Positions 7,983-15,937 of a DNA stretch of 20,917 nt are shown here, one piece after another. The stretch comes from Pseudomonadota bacterium (GTDB taxonomy: Bacteria; Pseudomonadota; Gammaproteobacteria; Burkholderiales; Eutrophovitaceae): the NCBI GenBank assembly GCA_002704665.1, contig PAHB01000109.1:1-20917 (forward strand). The letters are read 5' to 3'. The position numbers were made by a program, and so were the translations under genes. The stretch's first letter is position 1. Each line of letters begins with the position of its first letter. The notes beneath the pieces are model-generated. The model made no database searches and was not told where the DNA came from. It was given only the letters and a program-made list of their open reading frames with translations.

Positions 7983-7990
7983 AAATTGCT

Positions 7991-9394
7991 TTATTTTGCC
8001 AAGTCTGCTTCTTTGATTCCAAGTTCTTTAATTTTTCTAGTTAAAGTATTACGCCCTATTCCTAATAATTTTGAGGCTTCTATTTTTCTACCGCGAGTAA
8101 AATTCAAAGATTGACATATAAGAATTTTCTCGAATTCTTTGTTGAGCTCCAATAAAAGATCGGTACCGCCATTATTTAAAATAGTCTTTGCTTCTTTTGT
8201 TAGGGCATTTTTCCATGAGTTAGACTCATCAATATCTTTTTTATTTTGTACCAAATCAGGAGGAAGGTCTTTAATTCCGGCTAGTCTTCCTGGCGACATA
8301 ACAGTAACCCAGTGACAGGTGTTTTCTAATTGTCGAACGTTTCCTGGCCAGTCTAGTTGTTGGAGAAAATTTAACGCTTCATTTGTAAATAATTTTGGTT
8401 CAGTTGTTAGCTTGGTAGCACTTTTCTTAAGAAAAAAATTAGCTAATAATCCAATATCCTCTGGTCGATCTTTAAGCTTGGGGACCTCTAGCCTGATGAC
8501 GTTTAATCTATGAAATAAGTCTTCACGAAAAAGACCTGCAGAAACTCGTTTTTCCAAGTTTTGGTGGGTAGCAGCAATTATACGGACGTCCGCTTTTATA
8601 AGTTCATGCCCGCCTACGCGATAAAAATGGTTATCTGATATTACTCTTAACAGCCTTGTTTGTAGTTCAGATGGCATATCTCCTATTTCATCCAAGAAAA
8701 GTGTTCCGCCGGCGGCTTGCTCAAATCGTCCTTGACGCATTGTTTGTGCACCAGTAAACGATCCTTTTTCGTGACCAAAAAGTTCTGATTCTAAAAGGTC
8801 TTTCGGAATCGCAGCAGTGTTAATCGCTATAAACGGTAGTTGTGCTCTCTGGCTGTGCTCATGAAGCGCCTTGGCAACAAGTTCTTTACCTGTTCCCGAT
8901 GCTCCTGTTATCAGAACAGTGGTTAGAGATTGAGAAAGCTTGCCAATCGTTCTAAAAAGAGTTTGCATCGCCGGTGACTGACCAAGCATTTCCGGCTCCG
9001 AAGGAGAAGAGTCATTAGCACCAATATTTTTTATACTTTCTTCCGCTGCTCTTTGGATTAGTTTTACCGCTTGATGGAGATCAAAGGGTTTGGGTAGGTA
9101 ATCATATGCACCGTCCTGGAACGCCGACACGGCGCTGTCTAAATCTGAATAAGCTGTCATTATAATAACTGGTGGACTATTAGCTAGTTTGTTTACGTGT
9201 TTAAGTAAATCGAAGCCTGATTGTCCTGGCATACGAATATCACTAACAATGACTTGGGGAACGGATGAGCTTAATGCTTGGACCGCTTGGTCCGCAGTCG
9301 GAAAGAGTTTTACCGAGATTCCTTCTCTGCCTAGGGCCTCTTTTAACGTGAAGCGAATTGATGCTTCGTCATCGATAATCCAGATTGGTTTCAT
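7991..9394 (-). CDS. ntrC: Nitrogen regulation response regulator NtrC (GlnG)
   Basis: NtrC is a sigma-54-dependent enhancer-binding activator phosphorylated by NtrB under nitrogen limitation. Its 467 residues show three domains. The receiver (1-120) has the acidic pair D8-D9, phospho-acceptor D52 in VSDIRMPG, and K102. The AAA+ domain (about 135-370) has Walker A GASGTGKE at 164-171, the sigma-54 contact loop GSFTGA at 211-216 and Walker B ending D235-E236. The C-terminal Fis-type helix-turn-helix contains RKIEASKLLGIGRNTLTRK. GSFTGA differs from the canonical GAFTGA by Ala to Ser, a change I believe is tolerated in this family. The gene begins 13 bases after ntrB and is the last of glnA-ntrB-ntrC. 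No strong ribosome binding site is visible, so it may depend on ntrB translation. Confidence 0.95.
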   Translation of the reverse strand: MKPIWIIDDEASIRFTLKEALGREGISVKLFPTADQAVQALSSSVPQVIVSDIRMPGQSGFDLLKHVNKLANSPPVIIMTAYSDLDSAVSAFQDGAYDYLPKPFDLHQAVKLIQRAAEESIKNIGANDSSPSEPEMLGQSPAMQTLFRTIGKLSQSLTTVLITGASGTGKELVAKALHEHSQRAQLPFIAINTAAIPKDLLESELFGHEKGSFTGAQTMRQGRFEQAAGGTLFLDEIGDMPSELQTRLLRVISDNHFYRVGGHELIKADVRIIAATHQNLEKRVSAGLFREDLFHRLNVIRLEVPKLKDRPEDIGLLANFFLKKSATKLTTEPKLFTNEALNFLQQLDWPGNVRQLENTCHWVTVMSPGRLAGIKDLPPDLVQNKKDIDESNSWKNALTKEAKTILNNGGTDLLLELNKEFEKILICQSLNFTRGRKIEASKLLGIGRNTLTRKIKELGIKEADLAK

Positions 9395-9407
9395 ATGTTT
9401 TTGCTTA

Positions 9408-10532
9408 TCAGGTTGTGTTGACTGGTAACAGTATAGAAAAAACTGTGTTGCCTGGAGAACTTTGCATGTTTATCGTTCCCAAGTTTTCGTTTATCAATTT
9501 TTGTGCCAGAAAAAGACCAAGTCCCGTACCGCCTTTGCGACCCGATATCAGAGGAAAGAAAATTTTGTTTTTTATATCCTCCGGAACTCCTGGTCCGTTA
9601 TCTTGTATTTTTAAGTCGATTGCTAGCGGGTATATCTTTTTTAAAACAGTTGCTTGTCTTTTAATCCCGGTGGATATGGTTATTTCACCGAAGTTTACTG
9701 TCGTTGTAGGAACATTGAGCATTTGAGACGTGGCGGTAGAGATTTCTAAATTTCTAGTGTTTGTAACCGCTTGCGAGGCATTTCGAACAATATTTAATAT
9801 TGCCTGCAATAGTTGTTCTCTATCGCCTTTCAAATGAGGAAGGCTTACGTCAAATTCCTCATGAAAAGTTATTTTTTCGGGGTACTCTGCTTTTACTAGG
9901 CTGATAACATGTCTGACAACTTCATGGATATTGAACTCTTTTATCGACGGAATTTTTACAGGAATTAACAGTCTGTCTAAAAGTTTTTGCAACCTGTCAG
10001 CTTCTGAAATTATGATATCTGTGAACTGCTGATGTTTCTTATTATTAGTGTCAGAAGCTAATAGTTGGGCAGCTCCGCGTAGTCCGCCCAACGGGTTTTT
10101 GATCTCGTGAGCTAAATTTCTTATCAACTCGTGGTTTCGTTGATTTTGATTTATCATTAACTCTTCCTGCTGAGCTTTTTGTAATTGACTATTGATAGTA
10201 TTGAATTCCAGTAAAAAACCTGATGGACCTAGTAAGTTTGTTGGAGTTGCAGTCGAAGATAAGTCCAACGTCTCGTTATCGTTTTCGGGTCTTGCGAAAA
10301 TGTTGCTGGTTTTATCGATAGCCTTGAAAGTGCAATCATTTTGGGAGGCTAAAGAGATAATTTCATTTGCAACTCCAGCATTAATGAAAATCGAATCGAT
10401 TGGCTTTTCTAAAAGTATTTTACTTCCTGTGTTGAATAGGTTTTCCGCGGAGGCATTTACGTAGCGAATAATTCGATTAGAATCTACAATTATTATCGCT
10501 GTAGCCGCTGCATCTAGGCCGGGAAACTTCAT
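9408..10532 (-). CDS. ntrB: Nitrogen sensor histidine kinase NtrB (GlnL)
   Basis: NtrB is the cytoplasmic kinase/phosphatase that, under control of PII proteins, adds or removes phosphate on NtrC. The 374-residue protein has no membrane segments. An N-terminal PAS-like domain (about 1-120) with AIIIVDSNRIIRYVNASAE is followed by the H box NLAHEIKNPLGG with H142, an N box in ILNIVRNASQAV, the G1 box DNGPGVPEDI and the G2 box GGTGLGLFLAQKL. It lies 151 bases downstream of glnA and 13 bases upstream of ntrC. The hairpin in the glnA-ntrB gap suggests kinase levels are lower than glutamine synthetase levels. The ATG at 10532 gives the expected family start; the preceding ribosome binding site is weak. 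Confidence 0.94.
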   Translation of the reverse strand: MKFPGLDAAATAIIIVDSNRIIRYVNASAENLFNTGSKILLEKPIDSIFINAGVANEIISLASQNDCTFKAIDKTSNIFARPENDNETLDLSSTATPTNLLGPSGFLLEFNTINSQLQKAQQEELMINQNQRNHELIRNLAHEIKNPLGGLRGAAQLLASDTNNKKHQQFTDIIISEADRLQKLLDRLLIPVKIPSIKEFNIHEVVRHVISLVKAEYPEKITFHEEFDVSLPHLKGDREQLLQAILNIVRNASQAVTNTRNLEISTATSQMLNVPTTTVNFGEITISTGIKRQATVLKKIYPLAIDLKIQDNGPGVPEDIKNKIFFPLISGRKGGTGLGLFLAQKLINENLGTINMQSSPGNTVFSILLPVNTT

Positions 10533-10627
10533 GTAATTTTCAATCCTATTTTTCCACCCCTTGACCAGAACTTTATATCACCGAATTGTAAATAGTGTTT
10601 AAACAGCATCTCTAATATGACCTCAAA

Positions 10628-10660
10628 CCCAATACCACCGCTCTTCAAAGTGGTACTGGG
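10628..10660 (-). terminator. Hairpin between glnA and ntrB (possible leaky terminator or processing site)
   Basis: On the minus strand, CCCAGTACCAC and GTGGTATTGGG flank an 11-base loop and can form an 11-bp stem with a single G-U pair. It starts 24 bases after the glnA stop. It is followed by TTTGAGG, not a run of T, so it is not a textbook intrinsic terminator. It may stabilise the glnA message or reduce read-through into ntrBC. Enteric bacteria have a terminator in the same place; a similar role here is inferred. Confidence 0.4.
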
Positions 10661-10683
10661 GAAAATTGGTTGAGACGCTGCTA

Positions 10684-12096
10684 CTAAGAGCTGTAATACA
10701 TATCAAATTCAACGGGATGGGTTGTCATTCTAAACCTCGTTACTTCCTCCATTTTTAACTCAATGTACGCATCTAGCATGTCGTTAGTAAATACTTCTCC
10801 AGCAGTTAGAAATTCCCTGTCTTGGTCCAGGTTTTCTAGCGCCTGATCAAGTGATGAACATACTGATGGCAGTTGAGATGCTTCATCAGCTGATAGATCG
10901 TACAAATTTTTCTCCGTCGCTTCTCCTGGGTCAATGCTATTTTTTCCTCCGTCGAGCCCTGCCATTAGCAACGCAGAAAAGTACAGGTAAGGATTTGCCA
11001 TCGCATCACCAAATCTAACTTCAACGCGTTTCGCATTCGCGTTAGGAACAAACGGAATTCTACACGAAGCTGAACGGTTTCTAGCTGAATAACACATATA
11101 AATTGGCGCTTCAAAACCCGGTACAAGTCTTTTATAAGAGTTGGTTGTGGGGTTTCCTAGAGCATTTAAGGCTTTAGCATGTTTTATGATGCCACCAATG
11201 TAATAAAGGGCAAACTGCGAAAGTCCTGCATACTGGTCCCCAGCGAATAGGTTTGAACCATCTTTCCATACCGATTGGTGAACATGCATACCGGATCCAT
11301 TGTCATCAATAACTGGCTTAGGCATAAAAGTAGCTGTCTTTCCGTAAGCTGCCGCCACATTCCATACGGTATATTTCAACGCTTGCGTCCAATCAGCTCT
11401 TTTTACTAAGCTGTTGAATTTTGTTCCAATTTCACATTGTCCAGCTGCAGCTACTTCATGGTGGTGAACTTCTACGTCAATTCCCTGTTTTTCTAACTCA
11501 ATACAAATGGCGTTTCTTATATCTTGCAGAGAATCTGATGGAGGGACGGGAAAGTAGCCCCCTTTTACGGGAGCTCGATGTCCCATATTCCCTCCTTCAA
11601 ATTCAATGGAACTGGACCACGGAGCTTCTTCCGAGAAGATTTTAGCACTGCTACCCGACATATCCACATTCCAAGTAACACCGTCAAATACGAAAAATTC
11701 AGGCTCCGGTCCGAAATATGCGACGTCTCCCATCCCGGTAGATTTTAAATATTCCTCTGCTTTTTTGGCAATAGTTCGAGGGTCTTTTTCATAACCCTCA
11801 CCGCTGATGGGATCTCGAACATCACAAGTCAGGTTCAGCACTACCTCGTCTGTAAATGGATCCATTCTTGCTGAATCCGGATCCGGGAAAAGTAACATAT
11901 CTGACGCTTGAATACCTTGCCAACCTGCTATAGATGATCCGTCAAAAGCGTGCCCTTCCTGAAATTTATCCTCATCAAAGGCCGAGACAGGGACGCTAGT
12001 GTGTTGTTCCTTTCCTTTGGTGTCAGTGAATCTTAGATCAACGAATTTCACATCGTTATCTTTTATCATTGCTATTACGTCAGCTACTGATGTCAT
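10684..12096 (-). CDS. glnA: Glutamine synthetase type I
   Basis: Glutamine synthetase makes glutamine from glutamate, ammonia and ATP and is the main route of ammonia assimilation at low nitrogen. The 470-residue length, the signatures FDGSSIAGW and NGSGMHVHQS, and the ATP-binding region KGGYFPVPPSD identify GSI. The adenylylation loop KNLYDL is present with Tyr399, matching the Tyr397 region of Escherichia coli, so activity is probably tuned by GlnE; this is the GSI-beta type. The ATG at 12096 is preceded by GAGGAG seven bases upstream. Upstream control elements point to sigma-54 and NtrC. The gene heads the glnA-ntrB-ntrC unit. Codon use and sequence look native. Confidence 0.97.
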   Translation of the reverse strand: MTSVADVIAMIKDNDVKFVDLRFTDTKGKEQHTSVPVSAFDEDKFQEGHAFDGSSIAGWQGIQASDMLLFPDPDSARMDPFTDEVVLNLTCDVRDPISGEGYEKDPRTIAKKAEEYLKSTGMGDVAYFGPEPEFFVFDGVTWNVDMSGSSAKIFSEEAPWSSSIEFEGGNMGHRAPVKGGYFPVPPSDSLQDIRNAICIELEKQGIDVEVHHHEVAAAGQCEIGTKFNSLVKRADWTQALKYTVWNVAAAYGKTATFMPKPVIDDNGSGMHVHQSVWKDGSNLFAGDQYAGLSQFALYYIGGIIKHAKALNALGNPTTNSYKRLVPGFEAPIYMCYSARNRSASCRIPFVPNANAKRVEVRFGDAMANPYLYFSALLMAGLDGGKNSIDPGEATEKNLYDLSADEASQLPSVCSSLDQALENLDQDREFLTAGEVFTNDMLDAYIELKMEEVTRFRMTTHPVEFDMYYSS

Positions 12097-12103
12097 TTTC
12101 TTG

Positions 12104-12109
12104 CTCCTC
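12104..12109 (-). promoter_or_regulatory. Strong ribosome binding site of glnA
   Basis: The minus strand reads GAGGAG seven bases before ATG 12096. It is the strongest Shine-Dalgarno sequence noticed in the window, in line with high glutamine synthetase output. Most other starts here have weak sites or none. Confidence 0.8.
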
Positions 12110-12156
12110 GTTACCGTAACATTTTGGGTTTTAAATCTTCAACAAAATATACGTGT

Positions 12157-12172
12157 AGCAGAAAGTGTGCCT
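12157..12172 (-). promoter_or_regulatory. Sigma-54 (-24/-12) promoter of glnA
   Basis: The minus strand reads AGGCACACTTTCTGCT. Against the RpoN consensus TGGCAC-N5-TTGCW it differs only at the first and twelfth positions, and the GG and GC doublets have the required spacing. Transcription would begin near 12146, giving a leader of about 50 bases before the glnA ATG. It faces the right way for glnA. Confidence 0.75.
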
Positions 12173-12232
12173 ATAACTAAACACAATCAAATCAGGTGCT
12201 TATCAATTAGCTTTATTTGCAACTGGTTTTTA

Positions 12233-12251
12233 TTGCCCTAAATTGGTGCAA
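12233..12251. promoter_or_regulatory. NtrC-binding palindrome upstream of glnA
   Basis: TTGCCCTAAATTGGTGCAA is a near-palindrome whose half sites GCCCT and GGTGC are five bases apart, the layout of the enteric NtrC box (GCACC-N5-GGTGC). The centre lies about 96 bases upstream of the predicted sigma-54 start, close to the enhancer distance at the enteric glnA promoter. One isolated half site, GGTGC at 12195-12199, is the only other candidate. Binding by NtrC is inferred. Confidence 0.65.
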
Positions 12252-12518
12252 TGTTAACACATTCACTTGATAGTAGGGCTTACAAACACAGGAATTGGAT
12301 TTTTTTTTCAATAAGGAATTTTAAAAAAGTGAATACTATTATGATTTTATGTTGACTGGTATTTCCAACAGGTTTAACGCTTTAATATAGTGCATAAACG
12401 CCCAATAATGCATCAAAAAAAAGCATTTTGCGGAATTGAAGTCAACTAGCTATCTTTGTCAATGCCCTTTTGATACATTTACGCAAGCCTTTTTTAATCC
12501 AGCTAGCACAATCGACTT

Positions 12519-12977
12519 ATGTCAAATACAGATCCAATCAAACTCCTAAAGAAAGGTAAGAGTCGCTCCAGCGAGTATCTATTACCTTATGATGGTGCTT
12601 TTTTCCCAATTGAGGTGGGAGAGTTAATACGGGCAGAGGTTGACCTTACGATCGTAGATGTCCGCACCCACGCGGAGTGGGTTTTCGTTGGAAATGTTCC
12701 AAATAGCCTTCATATAGAATGGCAAATTTTTCCAACAGGTGCTCAAAATCCCAACTTTATCGACTCTTTGAGAGAGCTAACGGCCAAAGAAGATCGCTTG
12801 ATATTTATGTGCCGCAGCGGGATCCGGTCGCATGACGCCGCTAAAACCGCGAAGCTCGACGGTTTTTTGCAGGTTTTCAACATGCTGGAGGGTTTTGAGG
12901 GAGATCTTGATAGTAGTGGAAAGAGAAATCGATCGGGGGGATGGAAATACACTAATTTGCCTTGGAGGCAAAGTTAG
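12519..12977 (+). CDS. Single-domain rhodanese-like protein
   Basis: This is a rhodanese-fold sulfurtransferase of 152 residues. The active-site loop is CRSGIRS with the persulfide-forming Cys at position 98, and DVRTHAEW near residues 47-54 is the CH2A-type motif. The C-terminal part, MLEGFEGDLDSSGKRNRSGGW, matches a subgroup common in betaproteobacteria. It has no signal peptide, so it should act in the cytoplasm; the physiological sulfur donor and acceptor are not known. It is divergent from glnA and convergent with uppP, five bases away. No clear ribosome binding site precedes ATG 12519. A loose link with thiC two genes on, through sulfur or thiamine chemistry, is possible but not shown by the layout. 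Confidence 0.88.
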   Translation: MSNTDPIKLLKKGKSRSSEYLLPYDGAFFPIEVGELIRAEVDLTIVDVRTHAEWVFVGNVPNSLHIEWQIFPTGAQNPNFIDSLRELTAKEDRLIFMCRSGIRSHDAAKTAKLDGFLQVFNMLEGFEGDLDSSGKRNRSGGWKYTNLPWRQS

Positions 12978-12982
12978 GAAAA

Positions 12983-13804
12983 TTAACCCCAGAGCTCCAT
13001 TCCCTCAAAAAAACCGAGTTGCCAAAATACTATTAAAAATAATCCTAATGCAATCCTGTACCAGCCAAAAATAACGAAACTGTGTTTTGATACAAAGGCG
13101 ATCAGTATTTTTACAGTAACTAAAGCCGAGAAAAAGGCGGTGAAAAACCCTACTAAAAAAATCGTATAATCTCCGTGACTAAAAATATTCCAGTTTTTAT
13201 AAACATCGTAAACTGTTGCTCCCAGCATTGTAGGGATTGCTAGGAAAAAAGAGAATTGAGTAGCTGTTGTTCTTGATAAACCGAAAAACATTCCTCCGAT
13301 TATTGTGGCTCCAGATCTTGATACACCTGGACACATTGCAATACACTGCGCGCAACCTACTTTTAAAGAATCGACAATCGTCATATTTTCGATTGCTAAA
13401 GTTTTGGGTGTAAATTTTTTTTTTTCGAACCATATAATTATTATTCCTCCCAAAACAAGAGCAGTGGCTACCGTTATTGGCGAAAAAAGAACATCCTTTA
13501 TAATTCGATAAAAAAGAACACCAAAAAATGCAGACGGCAGGAACGCGACAATTATATTTATGCAAAATTGATTCGAACTTGGTTTGCGTCCCAATCCTAT
13601 CAATACGCTGAACAGCTTATCTCTAAAGGCAAAGAAAATTGATGAAATCGCACCTAATTGGATAAATATAGTGAAAACTTTCCATTGTTCATCCGAGAAT
13701 CCAAGTAAGCTTACTGCAACTATAAGATGCCCTGTGCTAGAGACTGGTATAAATTCAGTGAGTCCTTCAACGACACCTAATATAAAAGCTTCTAGATAAT
13801 TCAT
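12983..13804 (-). CDS. uppP: Undecaprenyl-diphosphate phosphatase UppP (BacA)
   Basis: UppP removes one phosphate from undecaprenyl diphosphate at the cytoplasmic membrane, recycling the lipid carrier used for peptidoglycan, O-antigen and other polymers; high dosage gives bacitracin resistance. The 273-residue, highly hydrophobic protein has both catalytic motifs: EGLTEFIPVSSTGH at residues 13-26 and PGVSRSGATI beginning at 159. A run of eleven A residues in the coding strand encodes EKKK at about 127-130, in a hydrophilic loop. The ATG at 13804 has no visible ribosome binding site, and a small inverted repeat lies immediately upstream. It follows thiC by 36 bases on the same strand, so it may be read from the thiC transcript. 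Confidence 0.94.
   Translation of the reverse strand: MNYLEAFILGVVEGLTEFIPVSSTGHLIVAVSLLGFSDEQWKVFTIFIQLGAISSIFFAFRDKLFSVLIGLGRKPSSNQFCINIIVAFLPSAFFGVLFYRIIKDVLFSPITVATALVLGGIIIIWFEKKKFTPKTLAIENMTIVDSLKVGCAQCIAMCPGVSRSGATIIGGMFFGLSRTTATQFSFFLAIPTMLGATVYDVYKNWNIFSHGDYTIFLVGFFTAFFSALVTVKILIAFVSKHSFVIFGWYRIALGLFLIVFWQLGFFEGMELWG
13415..13425 (-). repeat. 11-base homopolymeric A tract inside uppP
   Basis: The uppP coding strand carries eleven consecutive A (T on the plus strand) within codons for Glu-Lys-Lys-Lys. It is the longest mononucleotide run noticed in the window. Such tracts can slip during replication or transcription; here the frame is intact. Confidence 0.9.
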
Positions 13805-13805
13805 A

Positions 13806-13837
13806 ACTGTAAATATATTAAAGCGTTGAATTACAGT
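13806..13837. repeat. Inverted repeat between thiC and uppP
   Basis: ACTGTAA and TTACAGT, seven bases each, are separated by 18 bases in the 36-base gap between thiC and uppP. In RNA of the minus strand the 3' arm ends just before the uppP ATG, so folding could hide the initiation site; as DNA it could be an operator. The stem is AT-rich and weak. Confidence 0.4.
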
Positions 13838-13840
13838 GCA

Positions 13841-15748
13841 TTAATTATGGGTAGAGTCTTTCACATAGATGGTCGAGCCTTTTGCTAGAAACTCCTCCGC
13901 TTTGTCGGTCATGCCTTTTTGTATAGCACTAGCTTCAGTAATTCCTTTTTTTTTGGCGTAGTCTCTTACATCTTGAGTTATTTTCATTGAGCAAAAATGA
14001 GGGCCACACATGGAGCAAAAATGAGCCACTTTAGCTCCTTCTTGTGGTAACGTCGCGTCGTGAAACTCTCTAGCTCTTTCAGGGTCAACACCCAAATCAA
14101 ACTGGTCTTCCCACCTAAAATCAAACCGTGCTTTTGAAAGAGCGTTATCTCGAAGCTGCGCACTCGGGTGTCCTTTAGCGAGATCTGCAGAATGCGCGGC
14201 GATTTTGTAAGTAATTATACCTTCCTTAACGCCATCTTTGTCTGGAAGTCCAAGGTGTTCTTTGGGCGTCACATAGCAGAGCATGGCGGTCCCGTACCAC
14301 CCTATCATCGCCGCACCCATGGCCGAAGTAATATGATCATATCCAGGAGCAATATCTGTTACGAGCGGTCCCAGGGTATAAAAAGGAGCTCCATGGCATT
14401 CATTAAGTTGGATGTCCATATTTTCTTTTATCATGTGCATTGGAACATGCCCTGGTCCCTCGATCATAACTTGGACATCTTGCTTCCACGCTAAGCTAGT
14501 TAATTCGCCGAGTGTTCGAAGCTCGGATAACTGTGCGGCATCATTGGCATCAGCATTCGAACCCGGGCGAAGCCCATCTCCAAGGCTAAAAGAGACGTCG
14601 TAAGCCTTCATAATTTCACAGATATCTTCGAAATGTGTATAAAGAAAATTTTCTTTGTGGTGAGCTAAACACCATTTCGCTAAGATCGAGCCTCCTCGAG
14701 ATACTATTCCAGTAAGCCTCTCAGCTGTAAGCGGCACATACTCAAGTTTTACCCCGGCATGGATCGTAAAATAATCTACTCCTTGCTCTGCCTGCTCAAT
14801 AAGGGTGTCGCGAAACAAACTCCAAGACAGCTCCTCAGCTTTACCATCTACTTTTTCTAAGGCTTGGTAGATTGGTACAGTTCCGATTGGTACGGGTGAA
14901 TTTCTGATGATCCATTCTCTAGTTTCGTGAATGTATTTACCTGTGGAAAGATCCATTACGGTATCTGCTCCCCACTTTATTGCCCACGTCATTTTGTCAA
15001 CTTCTTCTTGGATGCTCGAAGTGATGGCAGAGTTGCCAATATTTGCATTTATCTTAACTAGGAAGTTTCTGCCGATAATCATAGGTTCTGATTCAGGGTG
15101 ATTTATGTTAGCAGGAATGATTGCTCTTCCCTCCGCCACTTCTTTACGAACGAATTCCGGCGTAATTTCATTAGGTATTGTAGCTCCGAAGCTTTGGCCA
15201 TTATGAATTTTTCCTATCTTTTTCTTATCTTCATCCGACAAATTTTCCAAATAATATTGCCTTAGAACATTTTCCCTAATCGCGATGAATTCCATCTCTG
15301 GCGTAATTATTCCCTTCCGGGCGTAATGCATTTGGGTTACATTGTTTCCACCAATTGCTCTCCGAGGTTGGGTTCGCTCAGGAAAGCGAATTTCGTTAGG
15401 TATATTTTTCGCGCGTTGTTTTTGGCTAAACTGCGAGGTTACGCTTTGTAACTTTTCGGTATCTCCTCTTTCTTCAATCCAGATGCGCCGCAGACTCTTC
15501 AGGCCTTTTTTAATGTCTGACTTTTTAGTCGGGTCGGTGTAGGGCCCGGAGGTATCATAAGTAAAAAAACTCCCGTTACTTTCCGTGCCTCGATCTGAAA
15601 CTGAGTCTGTAAGGTTAATTTTTCGCATTGGAACTAGCAAGTCACTTCTGGTTCCTTGCACATAAATCTTCCTAGATTTAGAAGTTTCCCCGTCAGTTGG
15701 CTCGATAATCTTGGCGGATTTAGTAAGAAATTCTGCATTAGCATTCAT
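13841..15748 (-). CDS. thiC: Phosphomethylpyrimidine synthase ThiC
   Basis: ThiC is a radical S-adenosylmethionine enzyme that rearranges 5-aminoimidazole ribotide into hydroxymethylpyrimidine phosphate, the pyrimidine half of thiamine. The protein has 635 residues from ATG 15748. The unusual [4Fe-4S] motif CxxCxxxxC is at C578, C581 and C586 (CSMCGPHFC), as in the family. GDGLRPGSNADANDAAQ and MIEGPGHVPMH, both typical of ThiC, lie in the core. I chose ATG 15748 because AAGG lies nine bases upstream; an in-frame ATG at 15778 has no ribosome binding site. The upstream region has no recognisable TPP riboswitch. No other thi gene is in the window. uppP follows 36 bases downstream on the same strand. 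Confidence 0.95.
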   Translation of the reverse strand: MNANAEFLTKSAKIIEPTDGETSKSRKIYVQGTRSDLLVPMRKINLTDSVSDRGTESNGSFFTYDTSGPYTDPTKKSDIKKGLKSLRRIWIEERGDTEKLQSVTSQFSQKQRAKNIPNEIRFPERTQPRRAIGGNNVTQMHYARKGIITPEMEFIAIRENVLRQYYLENLSDEDKKKIGKIHNGQSFGATIPNEITPEFVRKEVAEGRAIIPANINHPESEPMIIGRNFLVKINANIGNSAITSSIQEEVDKMTWAIKWGADTVMDLSTGKYIHETREWIIRNSPVPIGTVPIYQALEKVDGKAEELSWSLFRDTLIEQAEQGVDYFTIHAGVKLEYVPLTAERLTGIVSRGGSILAKWCLAHHKENFLYTHFEDICEIMKAYDVSFSLGDGLRPGSNADANDAAQLSELRTLGELTSLAWKQDVQVMIEGPGHVPMHMIKENMDIQLNECHGAPFYTLGPLVTDIAPGYDHITSAMGAAMIGWYGTAMLCYVTPKEHLGLPDKDGVKEGIITYKIAAHSADLAKGHPSAQLRDNALSKARFDFRWEDQFDLGVDPERAREFHDATLPQEGAKVAHFCSMCGPHFCSMKITQDVRDYAKKKGITEASAIQKGMTDKAEEFLAKGSTIYVKDSTHN

Positions 15749-15757
15749 GTTGAGTGA

Positions 15758-15761
15758 CCTT
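15758..15761 (-). promoter_or_regulatory. Ribosome binding site deciding the thiC start
   Basis: The minus strand reads AAGG nine bases before ATG 15748, within a purine-rich stretch. The alternative in-frame ATG at 15778 has none, so the shorter protein is preferred. Confidence 0.6.
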
Positions 15762-15937
15762 ATTTCTCTGTGTGGCATTAATTGATTAGGCTACCATACT
15801 ATCCTAAATTGCTATAGGAATACCTTTATCTGCTTTAGTCAACTAAAAGTTTTATCAAAATGTTGTAAACTCAACCAAATAATAAAACAGTTATGTGATA
15901 ATTGTCATATTTTCATAAGACAGAGAAGAAAAGAAAA

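Larger units (their letters stand above)
12097..12518. other. glnA-rhodanese divergent intergenic region
   Basis: This 422-base gap is strongly AT-rich and codes for nothing I can support. The glnA side holds the sigma-54 promoter and NtrC box listed separately. On the rhodanese side a weak sigma-70 candidate, TTTCCA at 12362-12367 and TATAGT at 12386-12391 with an 18-base spacer, could drive the plus strand, leaving a leader of about 120 bases. I see no riboswitch, small RNA with a terminator, or repeat array. Confidence 0.6.

Noticed and set aside
7983..7990. Bidirectional terminator between convergent xth and ntrC
   Set aside because: The gap is only eight bases and no stem of useful length can be drawn around it.
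8890..8930. Possible foreign or damaged sigma-54 activator because of GSFTGA instead of GAFTGA in NtrC
   Set aside because: The relevant loop is otherwise intact, the Ala-Ser change is mild, and the gene sits in a normal glnA-ntrBC unit with all other catalytic residues.
12351..12446. GTTGACT and AGTCAAC, complementary 7-mers in the glnA upstream region
   Set aside because: They are about 80 bases apart with no extension of the match; expected by chance in this AT-rich gap.
13197..13565. 122-codon open frame on the minus strand
   Set aside because: It lies wholly inside uppP in another frame; its residue composition has no family signature, while the uppP frame has both catalytic motifs.
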